64,000 nt of DNA from the NCBI GenBank assembly GCA_028751875.1, contig CM054141.1:49271516-49335515 (forward strand), in the 5' to 3' direction. Shown in pieces: positions 15,240 to 64,000 of the stretch (its first letter is position 1; each line of letters starts with the position of its first letter). Below the pieces are notes generated by a model that saw only the letters and a program-made list of their open reading frames with translations, was not told the origin of the DNA and ran no database searches. The position numbers and the translations under genes were made by a program. The stretch is from Rapana venosa (Eukaryota; Mollusca; Gastropoda; Neogastropoda; Muricidae).

Positions 15240-15882
15240 CTCTTCATTAGCTTTATATGTTTCTTTTGTTCCTTTATGTCTCTCTTTCTTTGTGTTCCTT
15301 TATTCCTCTCATTTTTTGTGTGTTCCTTGTCCTTTTTACTCTCTTTCTAATTACGTACATATCTTTGGGATTTTTTTGTCATCTTTGAACATTTTCTCAC
15401 AGTTTCTTTGTTTTTGTTTTTTTTGTCTTTTCTTTCTAAATCATTGTTATCCTGCTTAGTTCTTTCGTTCGTTATGCTTTCTTTTTTGTCTTTCGTTCTG
15501 TTATATTTCTTTAATTCTGCCTTCTTTTCTCTCTTCATTTTCCTTTGTCATTCTGTCTTTCTGTGTGAATTTTATATTCCACTTCTCTTTTTCATTGTTC
15601 TTCTTCTTCGTCTTGGTCGTCTTATATTTGTTACGTGCTTTTTTCGGGTTAACTTTTTGTGTGTTGTTGTTGCTTTTGTTGGTGGTGGTGGTGGTGAGAG
15701 GTTGTTTTTGCTGTGTTTTGTTTTGGGGTTTTTTTGCTGTTGCTGTTTTGTTTTGTTTTTATTCCTGTACTCGTTTCATTTCTATTACCTCCCCTTTTAC
15801 AGACCAAACTAAAACAACTGTTTCAGACTGAAGAAAAATAGATGTGTCTTTCAAAGAGAAACAAAACAAACATTCTCTCTCC

Positions 15883-15949
<67 letters not shown>

Positions 15950-16723
15950 TCTCTCTCTAATTTAATTATAATCGATGTATCTCTTTGACATTAATGTTCA
16001 GGTCAATTGGAGATTTTGTGTTTATTTGAATACACATTTATATCTTTTCTTAAAATTATAGGTTGAACTTTTGTTGTCGATTTTGTAGTTGGGGATTTGT
16101 TTAGGGGTTTTATGTGCATTTTGTTGACAGTCCCTAATCGGGGCAAGGGCCGGATGAAGAAAAAGTATATGAATACTTACTCTGTAACCCTTGGAAAATA
16201 AAGATCATTCATTCATTCACTCTTTCTCTCTCTTCCTCCTTGTAGTCTCTCTCTCTCGCTCTCTCTCTCCCTCTCTCTTTATCTCTCTCTCTCTCTTCCT
16301 TCTTTAAGTCTCTCTCTCTCCCTCCCTCCCTCCCTCCCTCCCTCCCTGTGTAGTGCAGAAACAACTCCGGGTCGGTCCTTGCTCTGCTGTCTGTCCTGAG
16401 TTCCATTAGGTAGTGACAGTGCGGTAGCATGGCTTCTGCCTGTGGTCTGTTTTAAGCTGTCACCCTGTCACCGCCTAAAACCCTACACCGCTTCTGCCCT
16501 AGCTGTAGCTGTAGGCGCTGAATTGAATGAAGTGTTTGTGTGATGGGGGTCGGTTAGTGGGGTTGGGAAAAGTACTTGGGTGAGTGGAGGGATGTATTGG
16601 GTTGTTTGAAAGTGTGTGGGGGGGGGAGGGGGGAGGAGGGGGGAGGAACATGGGGATTTGTGGGGGGGGGGGGGAGGGGGGTGTTGGAGTGCTTGAGTGC
16701 AGGAATGTTTGTGGTGTGTGTAT

Positions 16724-16801
<78 letters not shown>

Positions 16802-16970
16802 GGTGTGGGGGTGTTTGTGGGTGTGAATGTGTGACTGAATAAGTAGTCGGATAAGAAAGAGCAGAATTATATCCCCATACTCTTTATAACAAACCCTCTC
16901 AACTTCACTCGATTCCCCATTTACCGCCCTCACTACTTCCCTCCTCACCCCCCACACCGTTGCACTCATG
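14291..16970. repeat. Microsatellite-rich block before the cadherin
   Basis: CT at 14310-14391, interrupted CA at 14584-14930, CT at 15153-15219, CT at 15880-15955, CCCT at 16318-16346, and AT at 16727-16800. G-rich sequence fills 16616-16685. No exon recognised. Confidence 0.8.
16085..16225 (+). mobile_element. LINE-type 3' end with (ATTC)n tail
   Basis: GTCCCTAATCGGGGCAAGGG, CTCTGTAACCCTTGG, AATAAAGATC and then ATTCATTCATTC, the form of a non-LTR 3' end. A (GAAT)n tail of opposite orientation is at 57510-57560. Confidence 0.5.
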
Positions 16971-16977
16971 TTGACAG

Positions 16978-42896
<25,919 letters not shown>

Positions 42897-43610
42897 GTAC
42901 GCAATGTTGACAGAACAAAAGATGTGTGTGTTTGAGGTTCGTTGGTAAAAGGTGACGTGCGTCACTGTTGTTGTTTGCTATTGTTGTTGTTGTTACTATC
43001 ATCGTCATCATCGTTAGATTTCTTTTGATATTATTATTATTGCTATTATCATCATTATTAAACATTATTGCCATCATCGTCATCATCATTTTTTTCTCCT
43101 AAAAATGTCGTTACTTTTATTTTCAATCCTGTCGTAACTCATCATCAACCATTGTTATCATGATTTTCAGCATCATGAAGATTATCATTGTTTTTAATAC
43201 AGTTAAAAAAAAAGAAATAAACTTTTCATTATATTCTGGCGAGGGTCGTGTTTCTTTCCAACGATTTGTTGACTGAAGCGAATAATTCGAATGTGAAAGG
43301 AAGCTTGTGTGCGGACATCGGTGTTGTCTTCGCGATCCAAACCTCGTAGGGGACAAAGATGACAAATGTACTACACCCTTGATACTTTCCAAAGACGTTT
43401 TGTTCATACACTTACTGCTTCTTCATGAATGTGGTTGTTTGCAAATGTCGGAACTTGTGCGAGAATTGTAGATGTAGGTTCTCTGTGTTTTTGACATGTG
43501 ATATATAATTATATATTAACAAAAGAAAAATATTGTACAGTGGAAACTTTGTGCAGAAAGTGAAAGTTGAAGAAAGTTAAAATTAATAAAGAATGAAAGT
43601 TGCTCGCGGG
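42897..43610 (+). promoter_or_regulatory. Putative 3' UTR with two polyadenylation signals
   Basis: AT-rich non-coding sequence after the cadherin stop. AATAAA hexamers lie at 43216-43221 and 43585-43590. Either could end the mRNA; cDNA would decide. ATT/ATC-rich runs fill 42970-43095. Confidence 0.5.
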
Positions 43611-44517
43611 AAGAGAGAAAGGGGAAACTCCAGATTTGAATGGTATAACGAGAATTGTGCTACACTATGTGTGTGTTTCCTTTCAAAGAGAAAAACAAAA
43701 TGCGCTCAAATAATAGTATGTACACAGCTATACGTGCGTACACAAATACACGCGCTTATGCACGATGCACGCACATGTTCACGAATGCACGTGCACAAAT
43801 GCTTTTTACACATACACTCGTAATCATACACACACACGCACGCACACACATACACACACGCATGCACACACGCACGCACGCACAAACACACGTGCCCACA
43901 AATGTCCGAAGTTTTAAAATTTTTTTTCTTTTCTTGCATTGAAATACAAACTGTGTAAACTGCTTAAAGATGACAATGGAAGATACTTGTGGATGTGCAA
44001 ATAATTATGTGTAAAAGTCCATTCTGTCTTTTTATTCGAATGTGCAACAATTTACGATAGTAGTTTGTAATAGAATATTGTGACTTTAATTGTACTGCAG
44101 GCATACATTGCATGTAATTATAATAATGATGATGACGCGCGCGCGTGCATATGTGTGTGTGCGTGCCTGCGCGCAGCATGCAAGTTTATGAGTATGTTCG
44201 TTGTGTATGCATACACATTATGAACGGAACAATTTCTTATCTGCTGCCAGTTACAGAACGCACGCGCACAATGCATGTATGCAGTATGTGTCTGCGTGTA
44301 TGTGCGCGCGCGCACGCATATATTATGTGTGCATTACGAACATGTGTGCGCACACTTTTGTTTCTATGTCTCTTAAAGTGAATATGCGTGTGTGTGTGAA
44401 TCAATTTTTAATTCTTTCTACGTACATCACGAACATATCCGTTTCCAATATGTTGCCAAATAAATGACATGCACATCTGAGCATGCGTGCGTGCGCACGC
44501 GTGAGTGTGTGTATGTG

Positions 44518-44604
<87 letters not shown>

Positions 44605-44701
44605 TGAGAGAGATAGAAATACAGATACCTGTGTGAAATGGTATAATATGGTAGGCTCTTTTAAGCCCATTCATATGGGAGAAGAGAGAGAGAGAGAGTG
44701 T

Positions 44702-44775
<74 letters not shown>

Positions 44776-44958
44776 TCATACATACGAACATACCCATCCC
44801 CTGTTTGTTGCCAATTGAATGATGTGGATACCTTTTTTGTTTGTTTGTTTGTTGTGGGGGTGGGGGGACGATCAAAATGCTGTGTTTCTTATAAAATAAA
44901 ATGATGAAATATACATGCGGTTGTATTGATTCTATGTCTATGTCTGTCTGTCTGTCTG

Positions 44959-45030
<72 letters not shown>

Positions 45031-45198
45031 TGTTGTGTGTGTGTTTAGTGTGTGTGTGCGTGCGTGCGTGTGTGTTTGTTTGTTTACATGCGTGTGTGTA
45101 CATGCGTGTGTACGAGTGGTGGAAAACAGACGTGCGACCGAGACAAAAAAAAAGAAGAGAAAGTACATTCAAGCCAGCCAACACATGAAAAAAAAATT
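43611..45198. other. Intergenic spacer between convergent genes
   Basis: No coding sequence seen. It holds CA/TG-rich sequence at 43730-43890 and 44130-44350, (GT)n at 44518-44603 and 44702-44770, and TCTG plus (CT)n at 44940-45027. The cadherin (+) and the amylase (-) end about 2.3 kb apart. Confidence 0.7.
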
Positions 45199-57255
<12,057 letters not shown>

Positions 57256-57399
57256 CTGTATCCAAAAATATCAAAAAACATAACCAAAGAAAAGTGGGGG
57301 GGGGGGGGGTGGGAGAAGAAATTAAAGAAAGGAAGAAAGAAGGAAAAGAGCCATAGAAAGAGAGGAGTTCAGAGAGAGAAGGCGTGTTCAGAGAGAGAG

Positions 57400-57469
57400 A
57401 GAGAAGGGTGGTGTCAGAGAGAGAGAGAGGGGGGGAGGAGGGGAGATGAAGATGAAAAGATGAAGAAGA

Positions 57470-57518
<49 letters not shown>

Positions 57519-57720
57519 TGAATGAATGAATGAATGAATGAATGAATGAAACATTTTATTAATTGATGGGGAACAAAGTAAGAATACGTAAGAATGAGAA
57601 AATGCGTAAACAAAAAAAGAGATATAGTTGAATGACATGGAAGAATAATAATGAAGAAGAGAGTGGGGGTGAGGAGGAGAGAGATGGGAATGAATGAATG
57701 AATGAATGAATGAATGAAGA
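57400..57720. repeat. (GA)n and (GAAT)n
   Basis: GA-rich 57403-57430 and 57470-57513, then GAAT units to 57550 and again at 57690-57716. Confidence 0.9.
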
Positions 57721-58306
57721 CTCAGGACTTAAATTGTAAGGCCACCGGACTGTAATACAAGGGAGTTACATTTTGACAAAGAAACTAATAATAAAATTAA
57801 TAATAATAAACATAATAATTTACAAATCCACCAACACAAAAAAACGAATGAACAAATGAATGAACAGATAAACAAATGCACAGATAAATTAATGTCTAAA
57901 TATGTTGTGATCTTTCGATCACAGCATTTGAGAATGTTTCACTAAAACTATTGGCTTTACTTGAACTAGCCAGAGTGTTGGTCCCTGGATGAGCGCTCTG
58001 CAAGAGTCCCAGCCATGATTGAAGCGTTACCTCACAGCTTAACAGTCATTATTCTCATTCATATCATCATTACGATTATCGCTACAGCTAACATCAGTCG
58101 CAGGTTAGTAATGTATGTTGCACTTACAGCAGTTAAATCATTTTCCTGTGGTTTAGCACTGCTGTCATAGAAAGATGATAACGGGGGATAAAAGAAATTA
58201 CATCTTAAGTATTGGTTATGGACTGTTGCTTTAATGTTGTTTTTTAGAACTACCCTTTGAATCCCTGTGTTTAATACTTGGGTATCCAAAAGGAAGCTAA
58301 AAGAAT

Positions 58307-58310
<4 letters not shown>
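57721..58310. other. Non-coding, no feature recognised
   Basis: AT-rich sequence upstream of the known amylase exons. I looked for a signal-peptide exon on the minus strand and found no convincing one. Confidence 0.5.
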
Positions 58311-58312
<2 letters not shown>

Positions 58313-58351
<39 letters not shown>

Positions 58352-58367
58352 CGCGCGCGGGCGGGGT

Positions 58368-58411
<44 letters not shown>

Positions 58412-58570
58412 TGTGTGTGTGTGTGGTGTGCGTGGTGCGTGCGTGGTGTGCGTGTGTGCGTGTGGTGTGTGGTGGTGCGTGCGTTGGTGGTGCGTGCGTG
58501 CGTGCGTCGTGGTGCGTGTGTGTGTGTGTGTGTGTGTGCGGGCGGCGGGAGGGTAGACGTGTGTGTGTGT
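58313..58570. repeat. (GT)n with GCGT variants
   Basis: GT and GTGC units with GCGCGCGG interruption, followed by poly-T and poly-G to 58612. Confidence 0.9.
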
Positions 58571-58611
58571 GATGGGTTTTTTTTTGGGGGGGGGTGGTTT
58601 GGGGGGGGGGG

Positions 58612-58695
58612 TATTTATTCTTTTATTTAGAGGATGACAGAATAAGCAACATGTGCTTTTTTACATCTAGTTCCCGTGTGTATGCGGTTTTGTAT
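58612..58695 (-). repeat. SINE family A, 3'-end fragment
   Basis: TAGAGGATGACAGAATAAGC and GTGTGTATGCGGTTTTGT mark the reversed 3' part, upstream of the known amylase exons. Confidence 0.65.
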
Positions 58696-59054
58696 GTGTG
58701 TGTGCAAAACCAAAAATAAGACTTGAAGATTGATGAAAGTGAGACGCTAAGAATGCTTGCAGTGTGCCTCTTCTGATACTGGCATTACGTACTGTCCAAC
58801 AACGGTGACTTTGACCAGGTCACTGGCCATGACCTAGTTCACTTATAATGTCAACTGTGCTGTATAGCATTGAAACCGTTTGTTATTTGAGAAACCATTT
58901 AAAAATTCTCCCTGAGAACGTTTTACTAAGAAATAACGTCCCTCTGTTGAAATAATGGCATCGAGACATCTCTCATTATTTTGTTGTTGTTCTACCTGAA
59001 GTCAAAATAGATATGATAGTTCTGTCATAATTATTTGTTTTCAATTGAGAGGAT

Positions 59055-59057
<3 letters not shown>

Positions 59058-59115
<58 letters not shown>

Positions 59116-59233
59116 TCTCTCTTGTCTAACACATTTTAAAGTAAGAGTTGCAAAAAGTACATGAATATGTGGACAACCATCATCATCCTTATTGTTATTA
59201 CTATTCATAGGTAGTAGTAGCAGTAGTAGTAGT

Positions 59234-59267
<34 letters not shown>

Positions 59268-59345
59268 CTAAAAGTAGCAAGCAGCAGCAGCAGCAGCAGC
59301 AGCCAGCAGCAGCAGCAGTAGTAGTAGTAGTAGTAGTAGTAGAGC
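59058..59345. repeat. (CT)n and (AGC/AGT)n
   Basis: CT at 59061-59108; AGT/AGC trinucleotides at 59211-59343. Confidence 0.9.
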
Positions 59346-59378
59346 TATTGCTATTTCCTCATCATTGCCGTTGTCATC

Positions 59379-59628
59379 ATGTATTTTGTTCTCACTATCA
59401 CTATCACATCGAAACAAGGGCTGTACATACCAACACATAACAGCAACAGGTTCCACCACATCCTCACAAACTGTCCACGACACACTGACGGCCCCAATGG
59501 CCAGGCTGACCTCTCAGATAGCCAGCCGAACACTAAAGGAAGGCAAAGACTGACCGATGTCTTTCTGATCCAAGCACTGATTTCGAAGACAACAGGGCTG
59601 TGCTCAGCTCCGCTCAGTAACCGCAGCG
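59379..59628 (+). other. Possible exon of unknown gene
   Basis: A more balanced-composition block in AT-rich surroundings, open on the plus strand from ATG 59379 and ending at a strong donor consensus (ccgcagc followed by gtaagt, near 59629). The peptide (YIPTHNSNRFHHILTNCPRH and on) matches no family I know. It may be a chance ORF or an old repeat. Confidence 0.18.
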
Positions 59629-59769
59629 TAAGTCAAAAACTAAAAGTCTTTTCTGTTTGCTTGCGATTACTAGATGTGCTTTACACAAAACTGCCCCCCA
59701 ACAAAGACTGTTACGATGCTGAAAAAGTTCAGTTCATAATATTATAATCATGATCTTTTTTTCATGTTC

Positions 59770-59875
59770 CTCAGTTACAGCTACGAGGTTCATCAATGGT
59801 GAGATTTTTGCATACACGACCATTTTTGCCCACCATTAAGGTAGCTTCATTCCGACTTCGGGGTTGTATCTGATC
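59770..59875 (-). repeat. Dispersed repeat D, copy 3
   Basis: Reverse-oriented: TTCCTCAGTTACAGCTACG to CCATTAAGGTAGCTTCATTC on the plus strand. Confidence 0.6.
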
Positions 59876-59879
59876 TTAG

Positions 59880-60870
59880 TAAGGATATTTGTTTGTTGTG
59901 TCTTTCTTTATTTTCCTCTGTGGTTAGTTTGACTCCCTGATTTCAAATAATTATCTGAAGAGCAAAATAAAACCAAAACAACTAAAAACAAAAATGAACC
60001 CTTCAAAATGGAACTGATAAATATTGAAACAGTTTGTAACAAACTATGAAGGAAAGGGTAGATGGGATTTTTATCACTTGTACTTATAACATGGCTGATG
60101 GCATTTTTACCAAGATTAATACGAGTTTATTTTCTTTGTTGAACAGAGCTTTAAAGGTGAAAAAGAAATCGGGTTGATAGATTTTGTTGTTTCTGCTTGT
60201 TTGTTCCCTTTAAAGGCCAACGGTTTTGAAAAAACAAATGTTTGTTTGCAAGCATTGACTTGACTTAAATATCATTGCCATAATTGCAACAAAAATCAAA
60301 CAGACTATAAAATACTTTTTCAGAAGTAAGAACGTTTGGTGAAAGGCAACACATAATGGTCAAACTGAACGCAACCCAACTGTGGCTCCTCTTATCAGTT
60401 TGTCCCAATCAGATTAGAGATCAGAGATGGTCTTGAAGACGGTAGGCAGATAAGAATAGTGTCAGATCTAGTATCCAGAACATTGATCTTGAATCATTAT
60501 GTGGTATAGATCCTTACACAGGGAGAAAGAAAAGAATATGAAAAAAATTAAAGATCGGCGGTGAACAGAATCAGCTCACCGGTATTGAAGTATGACTTTT
60601 TTATTTGCATTTTTTATGGTCTTTTATCTTTTGTTGGGTTTTTACATCGCTTCAATAAAAAAAAAGAGAGATTTTGTGCATACTTTTGTATATGTATGCA
60701 TAGAGGGAGGGGGGAGATAAATACGGGGCAAACAAGCCAGTTCACTCGAATTTGGATGCTTGTTTTTGTTTTGTTCTTGTTTCTTCTTTTGATAATGTTA
60801 TTGTGGTTTTTCTTCTCTTTGATTCGAAGATAAAGACCGGACATATAAATTTGTTGTTCATTTTTACCTT
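59880..60870. other. Non-coding, no feature recognised
   Basis: AT-rich, scattered poly-A and poly-T, no repeat family seen and no gene signal. Confidence 0.5.
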
Positions 60871-60871
60871 A

Positions 60872-61021
60872 TCATGTATGTATGTATGTATGTATGTATG
60901 TATGTATGTATGTATGTATGTGTCTATGGATGGATGGATGGATGGATGGATGGATGGATGGATGGATGGATGGATGGATGGATGGATGGATGGATGGATG
61001 TGTGTGTTCCTACGTGCGTGC

Positions 61022-61059
<38 letters not shown>

Positions 61060-61140
61060 ATGTATGTATGTATGTATGTATGTATGTATGTATGTATGTA
61101 TGTATGTATGTATGTATGTATGTATGTATGTATGTATGTT
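60872..61140. repeat. Compound tetranucleotide repeat TATG/GATG/TCTG/TATG
   Basis: TATG 60874-60920, GATG 60926-60998, TCTG 61022-61058, TATG 61059-61139. Each block is almost perfect. Confidence 0.95.
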
Positions 61141-61724
61141 TTTGTAACTCACTTCATGAACTTCGCTGAACATTTGGTTTTCCGTTCATGTTGGCATTTA
61201 TATAACTGTGTTGGCATTTCTGTTGTGTTTGTTCTGTTTGTGATCCTTCAAAGTCCAAAAGGTGTGAAAGGAATTGATTCTTGAGTCTTGTGACCACCTG
61301 TGCTCGCACACAGACGTGGGTGTAGGTTTGTGCACAATTGTGTAATTGGGATTGAATTCTAACTTCCACACACATTCCAACTTCTCTTGCATAGTAATGT
61401 GGCTGATGAGGCATTTCCCTACATTTTTCCAGTCGTAAGATAAAGCAGGCACCACAGAAAATCAAGTAACTGCCTTTATTCGGTTTTGAAACACATTGTG
61501 ATATACATTGCTATGTACAACAAACAAAAACGCAAAACATAAGTGCATATGTCAGTACATGGGTAAGTTCAGCACAACAAGAAATAGCTGCATGTGTGCA
61601 TAAATTTACGCACCCAGGCGCTCCCATGTGCACACACACACCACACACATATACACACACACCATACATACACACAATTCGATCCACTTCATTCTCCCTG
61701 GATTATGCATATATATATATATAT

Positions 61725-61760
<36 letters not shown>

Positions 61761-62165
61761 TAATTATGTATATATATATATATATGTATATATATATCAC
61801 TTGATTATAGAAAAGTTTAAAAAGCATCAGTGCCAACCCCACTAATAACCAAAAAATACAAGCACAATGAAAATAAGAAAAGCAATAACAGAATGTACAA
61901 TACCAACACTTTGTGATAGCAAAACAAACTAAGCACATAGCAAGAAAGGCTTATGAATATGTTCAACATAAAACAGTTTTTTTCAGAATATTTTCATAGA
62001 ACAGAGCACAATGCTTTATCAATATTAAGATAAGATAATCTGTTATCTGCGCAGTGAAGAAGCATAAAAAGTTATCCCGCTTTATACTAGCCCTATCTGT
62101 TTAAGTACACACACACACACACACACACACAACACACACACACACCACGCACGCACGCACGCACG

Positions 62166-62212
<47 letters not shown>

Positions 62213-62745
62213 TTCAAATACTATTCTTGCATCCACTCAAAATATAGTACAAAAGGTTACAAAATCTTCCCTGCAACAAGCTGTGCCAAATCAGTGAAAA
62301 CAAAGATTCACCAATTCCACTTGATTGGAATGGATTGGGTTAGATGCTGTCCCAAACCTGGGTTGACGTGTCATGGATCTCCAAGTCAGCCTGACTTGGG
62401 CCAGTCGCATGCACTCAGCTAGCCTACTGCCTTTTCAGTCTTTCGCATCATCTGTCCATTGTAGACTGTCCATGTTCAGCCCCGTAGAGAACAATTAGAA
62501 TTTGCAGCTTTTCATTCATCTTATTCTTAGAGTAAATTTTCTTTTCGTTCCTCAGCTAGAGCTCCAACGTTCCTCAGTGGTGAGGTTTTGTGTGTGCAAC
62601 CGTTTATCCGCCATTAAAGCAGCCCCATACCGGCTTCGGGGATCTTAGAGTCAATATTAATTTATTTTGTCTTGATGCCAAAATGTTTTTCATCTTTAAA
62701 GAAGTAAGTATAGCTTAGGCTATTCTTTTTGTGGTCTCTTTATCA
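61141..62745. other. Non-coding with short microsatellites
   Basis: AT/TATA runs at 61708-61798 and CA/GCAC runs at 62107-62210; otherwise only repeat D (62548-62655). Confidence 0.6.
62548..62655 (-). repeat. Dispersed repeat D, copy 4
   Basis: Plus strand reads TTCCTCAGCTAGAGCTCC through CCATTAAAGCAGCCCCATAC, matching the other reversed copy. Confidence 0.6.
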
Positions 62746-62752
62746 TCTCAGG

Positions 62753-63055
62753 GGACGGGATAGTTCAGTGGTCGGAGCACTCGCTTTCCCCCAGTCAAGT
62801 TAAGCAGCGTCGAGCATGGTTACCAATTGGATGGGTGACCGTTTTCGCGCCTTGGCTTCAGTACAGTTCCCCCAGTTCACCCAGCTGTAAATGGGTACCT
62901 GGCCTCTTTAGGGTCAGGGAAGGTAAAGCAGCGAGGGAGAGGAGATGGGCGCCGCCCTCAATACGCTGGCACTAGAGAAGTGAGGTCTCTGACGCCTCGC
63001 TCCCCTACGACCTTAATATAGGTTATGGGACACCTTTACCTTTTACCTTATCATC
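62753..63055 (+). repeat. SINE family B, near full length
   Basis: GGGGACGGGATAGTTCAGTGG head, a 5S-like GTTAAGCAGCGTCGAGCATGG / TGGATGGGTGACCG segment, and the same 3' end as the copy at 1246. Best-preserved copy in the window. Confidence 0.7.
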
Positions 63056-63059
63056 TCTG

Positions 63060-63605
63060 CCTTCCAATTGACCAATATACTCTAATGCTGGGTTTGTTTT
63101 AGTGTTTTGCCGCCTACTTGTATGTTTTGCTTTTTATCATTGTTTTTCTACCAGTGAGAATAAGCTTTGTTTTGACATCATACATGTTTAGTCCACTTTT
63201 GTCTCTTTCTTCTTTGACAGTGTCCACTATTTCCTGTAGGCCTTCATTGTTTTCTGTCATTAGGGCTGTGTCATTTGCATACTGAATGTTGTTTTTTCTT
63301 TATCCGCTGATCACAGTGCCTGTTTTTGTTTGATTTTCTGAAGATGTATGCGGTATACAATTTGATGTACAACAAAGAAGGCGACACGACACATCCCTGT
63401 CCCACTCCTCTTGATTTCAGCAAATTCTGATAATTGATCATTCACTCTTTTATGTCTGTCTTCTGGTTCCAGTGCATTTCGATAATTTTGATGTCTTTAC
63501 CGGCAATGACTGGTTTTTTCCAAGTACTGTTATCATCCTGCAAGTTTCACTCTGTCAAATGCCTTTGAATAATCGATGAAACAATGTACTTGATATTGTA
63601 GAGGA
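63060..63605 (-). mobile_element. Decayed LINE reverse-transcriptase core
   Basis: Minus-strand fragments read FIDYSKAFDRVK, GVGQGCVVSP, then IQYANDTALMTEN (the YxDD box, here YAND) and KSGLNMYDVKTK. The order is that of non-LTR RT motifs. Frame shifts between motifs indicate an inactive copy, possibly of the same family as 1690-2345. Confidence 0.75.
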
Positions 63606-63687
63606 AATGATAAAAACAGGAGCATACTACCTAAAAATGATCGTGGAATCTCTTCCCCTCTCTCTCTCTTCTCCAATCCATAGTTAC

Positions 63688-63689
<2 letters not shown>

Positions 63690-63771
<82 letters not shown>
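63690..63771. repeat. (CT)n then (CA)n
   Basis: CT to 63732 and CA to 63770, just before the open region at the right edge. Confidence 0.92.
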
Positions 63772-63772
<1 letters not shown>

Positions 63773-63815
63773 CCCCTCTCCCCCCCCCCCTACCCCTTTC
63801 CCCCAAAACACACGC

Positions 63816-64000
63816 TCACGACAATTCAACAGATTCCGTAAACGATCCTGATCTTGATTTGGTGCTCAGGCGATTCCCATCCAGAGACATCATCGCCGTC
63901 AACGTCTCCGAGGCGCCGCTTGACCTCCGCGACAGCGACGGTGACGGCGTCAGGCGGTTCGAGATGGATCGGCGACGACTTGGTGACGCAACTCGCAAGC
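63816..64000 (-). CDS. Possible C-terminal exon of an unrecognised gene (partial)
   Basis: GC-rich open frame on the minus strand running off the right edge and ending at TGA 63818-63816. It is Arg/Ser-rich (PSRRRSISNRL, SLSRRSSGASE) and ends FTESVELS, resembling a phosphorylatable cytosolic tail. The plus strand is also open from an acceptor-like attcaacag (ending 63831) reading DPDLDLVLRRFPSRDIIAVN, so strand is not settled. No family recognised. Confidence 0.35.
   Translation of the reverse strand, partial: LRVASPSRRRSISNRLTPSPSLSRRSSGASETLTAMMSLDGNRLSTKSRSGSFTESVELS

Overview
The window is animal nuclear DNA: genes split by GT/AG introns, dense dinucleotide and tetranucleotide microsatellites, tRNA-headed SINEs and non-LTR retrotransposon remnants. 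The protein content and the repeat style suggest a mollusc, most likely a gastropod. That placement is inference; no species marker was found.

Layout. (1) 1-16977 holds no recognisable gene. It carries SINEs, decayed LINE fragments, long CT/GA/GT/CA tracts and an old segmental duplication between about 5.5 and 10.5 kb. It is probably the intron upstream of the first cadherin exon, or intergenic DNA. (2) 16978-42896 (+) is the 3' two-thirds of a dachsous-type giant cadherin: 19 exons, about 2,590 codons, the end of one cadherin repeat plus about 19 further repeats, one transmembrane helix and a long cytoplasmic tail with the dachsous NWDYLLDW...FSEIAKLKD motif. The 5' exons lie left of the window. 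(3) 45199-57255 (-) is a divergent, chloride-type alpha-amylase-like gene, tail to tail with the cadherin. It has the full catalytic-domain fold, a Ser/Thr-rich linker and an extra Cys-containing C-terminal domain, but several near-invariant active-site residues are replaced. Its signal-peptide exon was not found. (4) 57256-63815 holds repeats and a LINE reverse-transcriptase fragment. (5) 63816-64000 is open on both strands and is probably part of another gene at the right edge.

The two main genes are not functionally connected. Dachsous is the Fat partner in planar polarity and Hippo signalling; the amylase is a secreted GH13-like protein.

Three themes stand out. First, splice junctions sit inside or beside tandem repeats: an amplified 3' splice site whose 27-bp unit is in frame, a triplicated 5' splice site, a 31-bp array full of decoy acceptors, and a 17-bp array grown from an amylase donor. 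Second, the amylase has lost the usual His of region I, the Lys-His of region II and the catalytic Asp of region IV. Third, seven 1-bp reading-frame breaks, mostly in homopolymers, are spread over both genes; these look like assembly errors rather than two unrelated pseudogenes.
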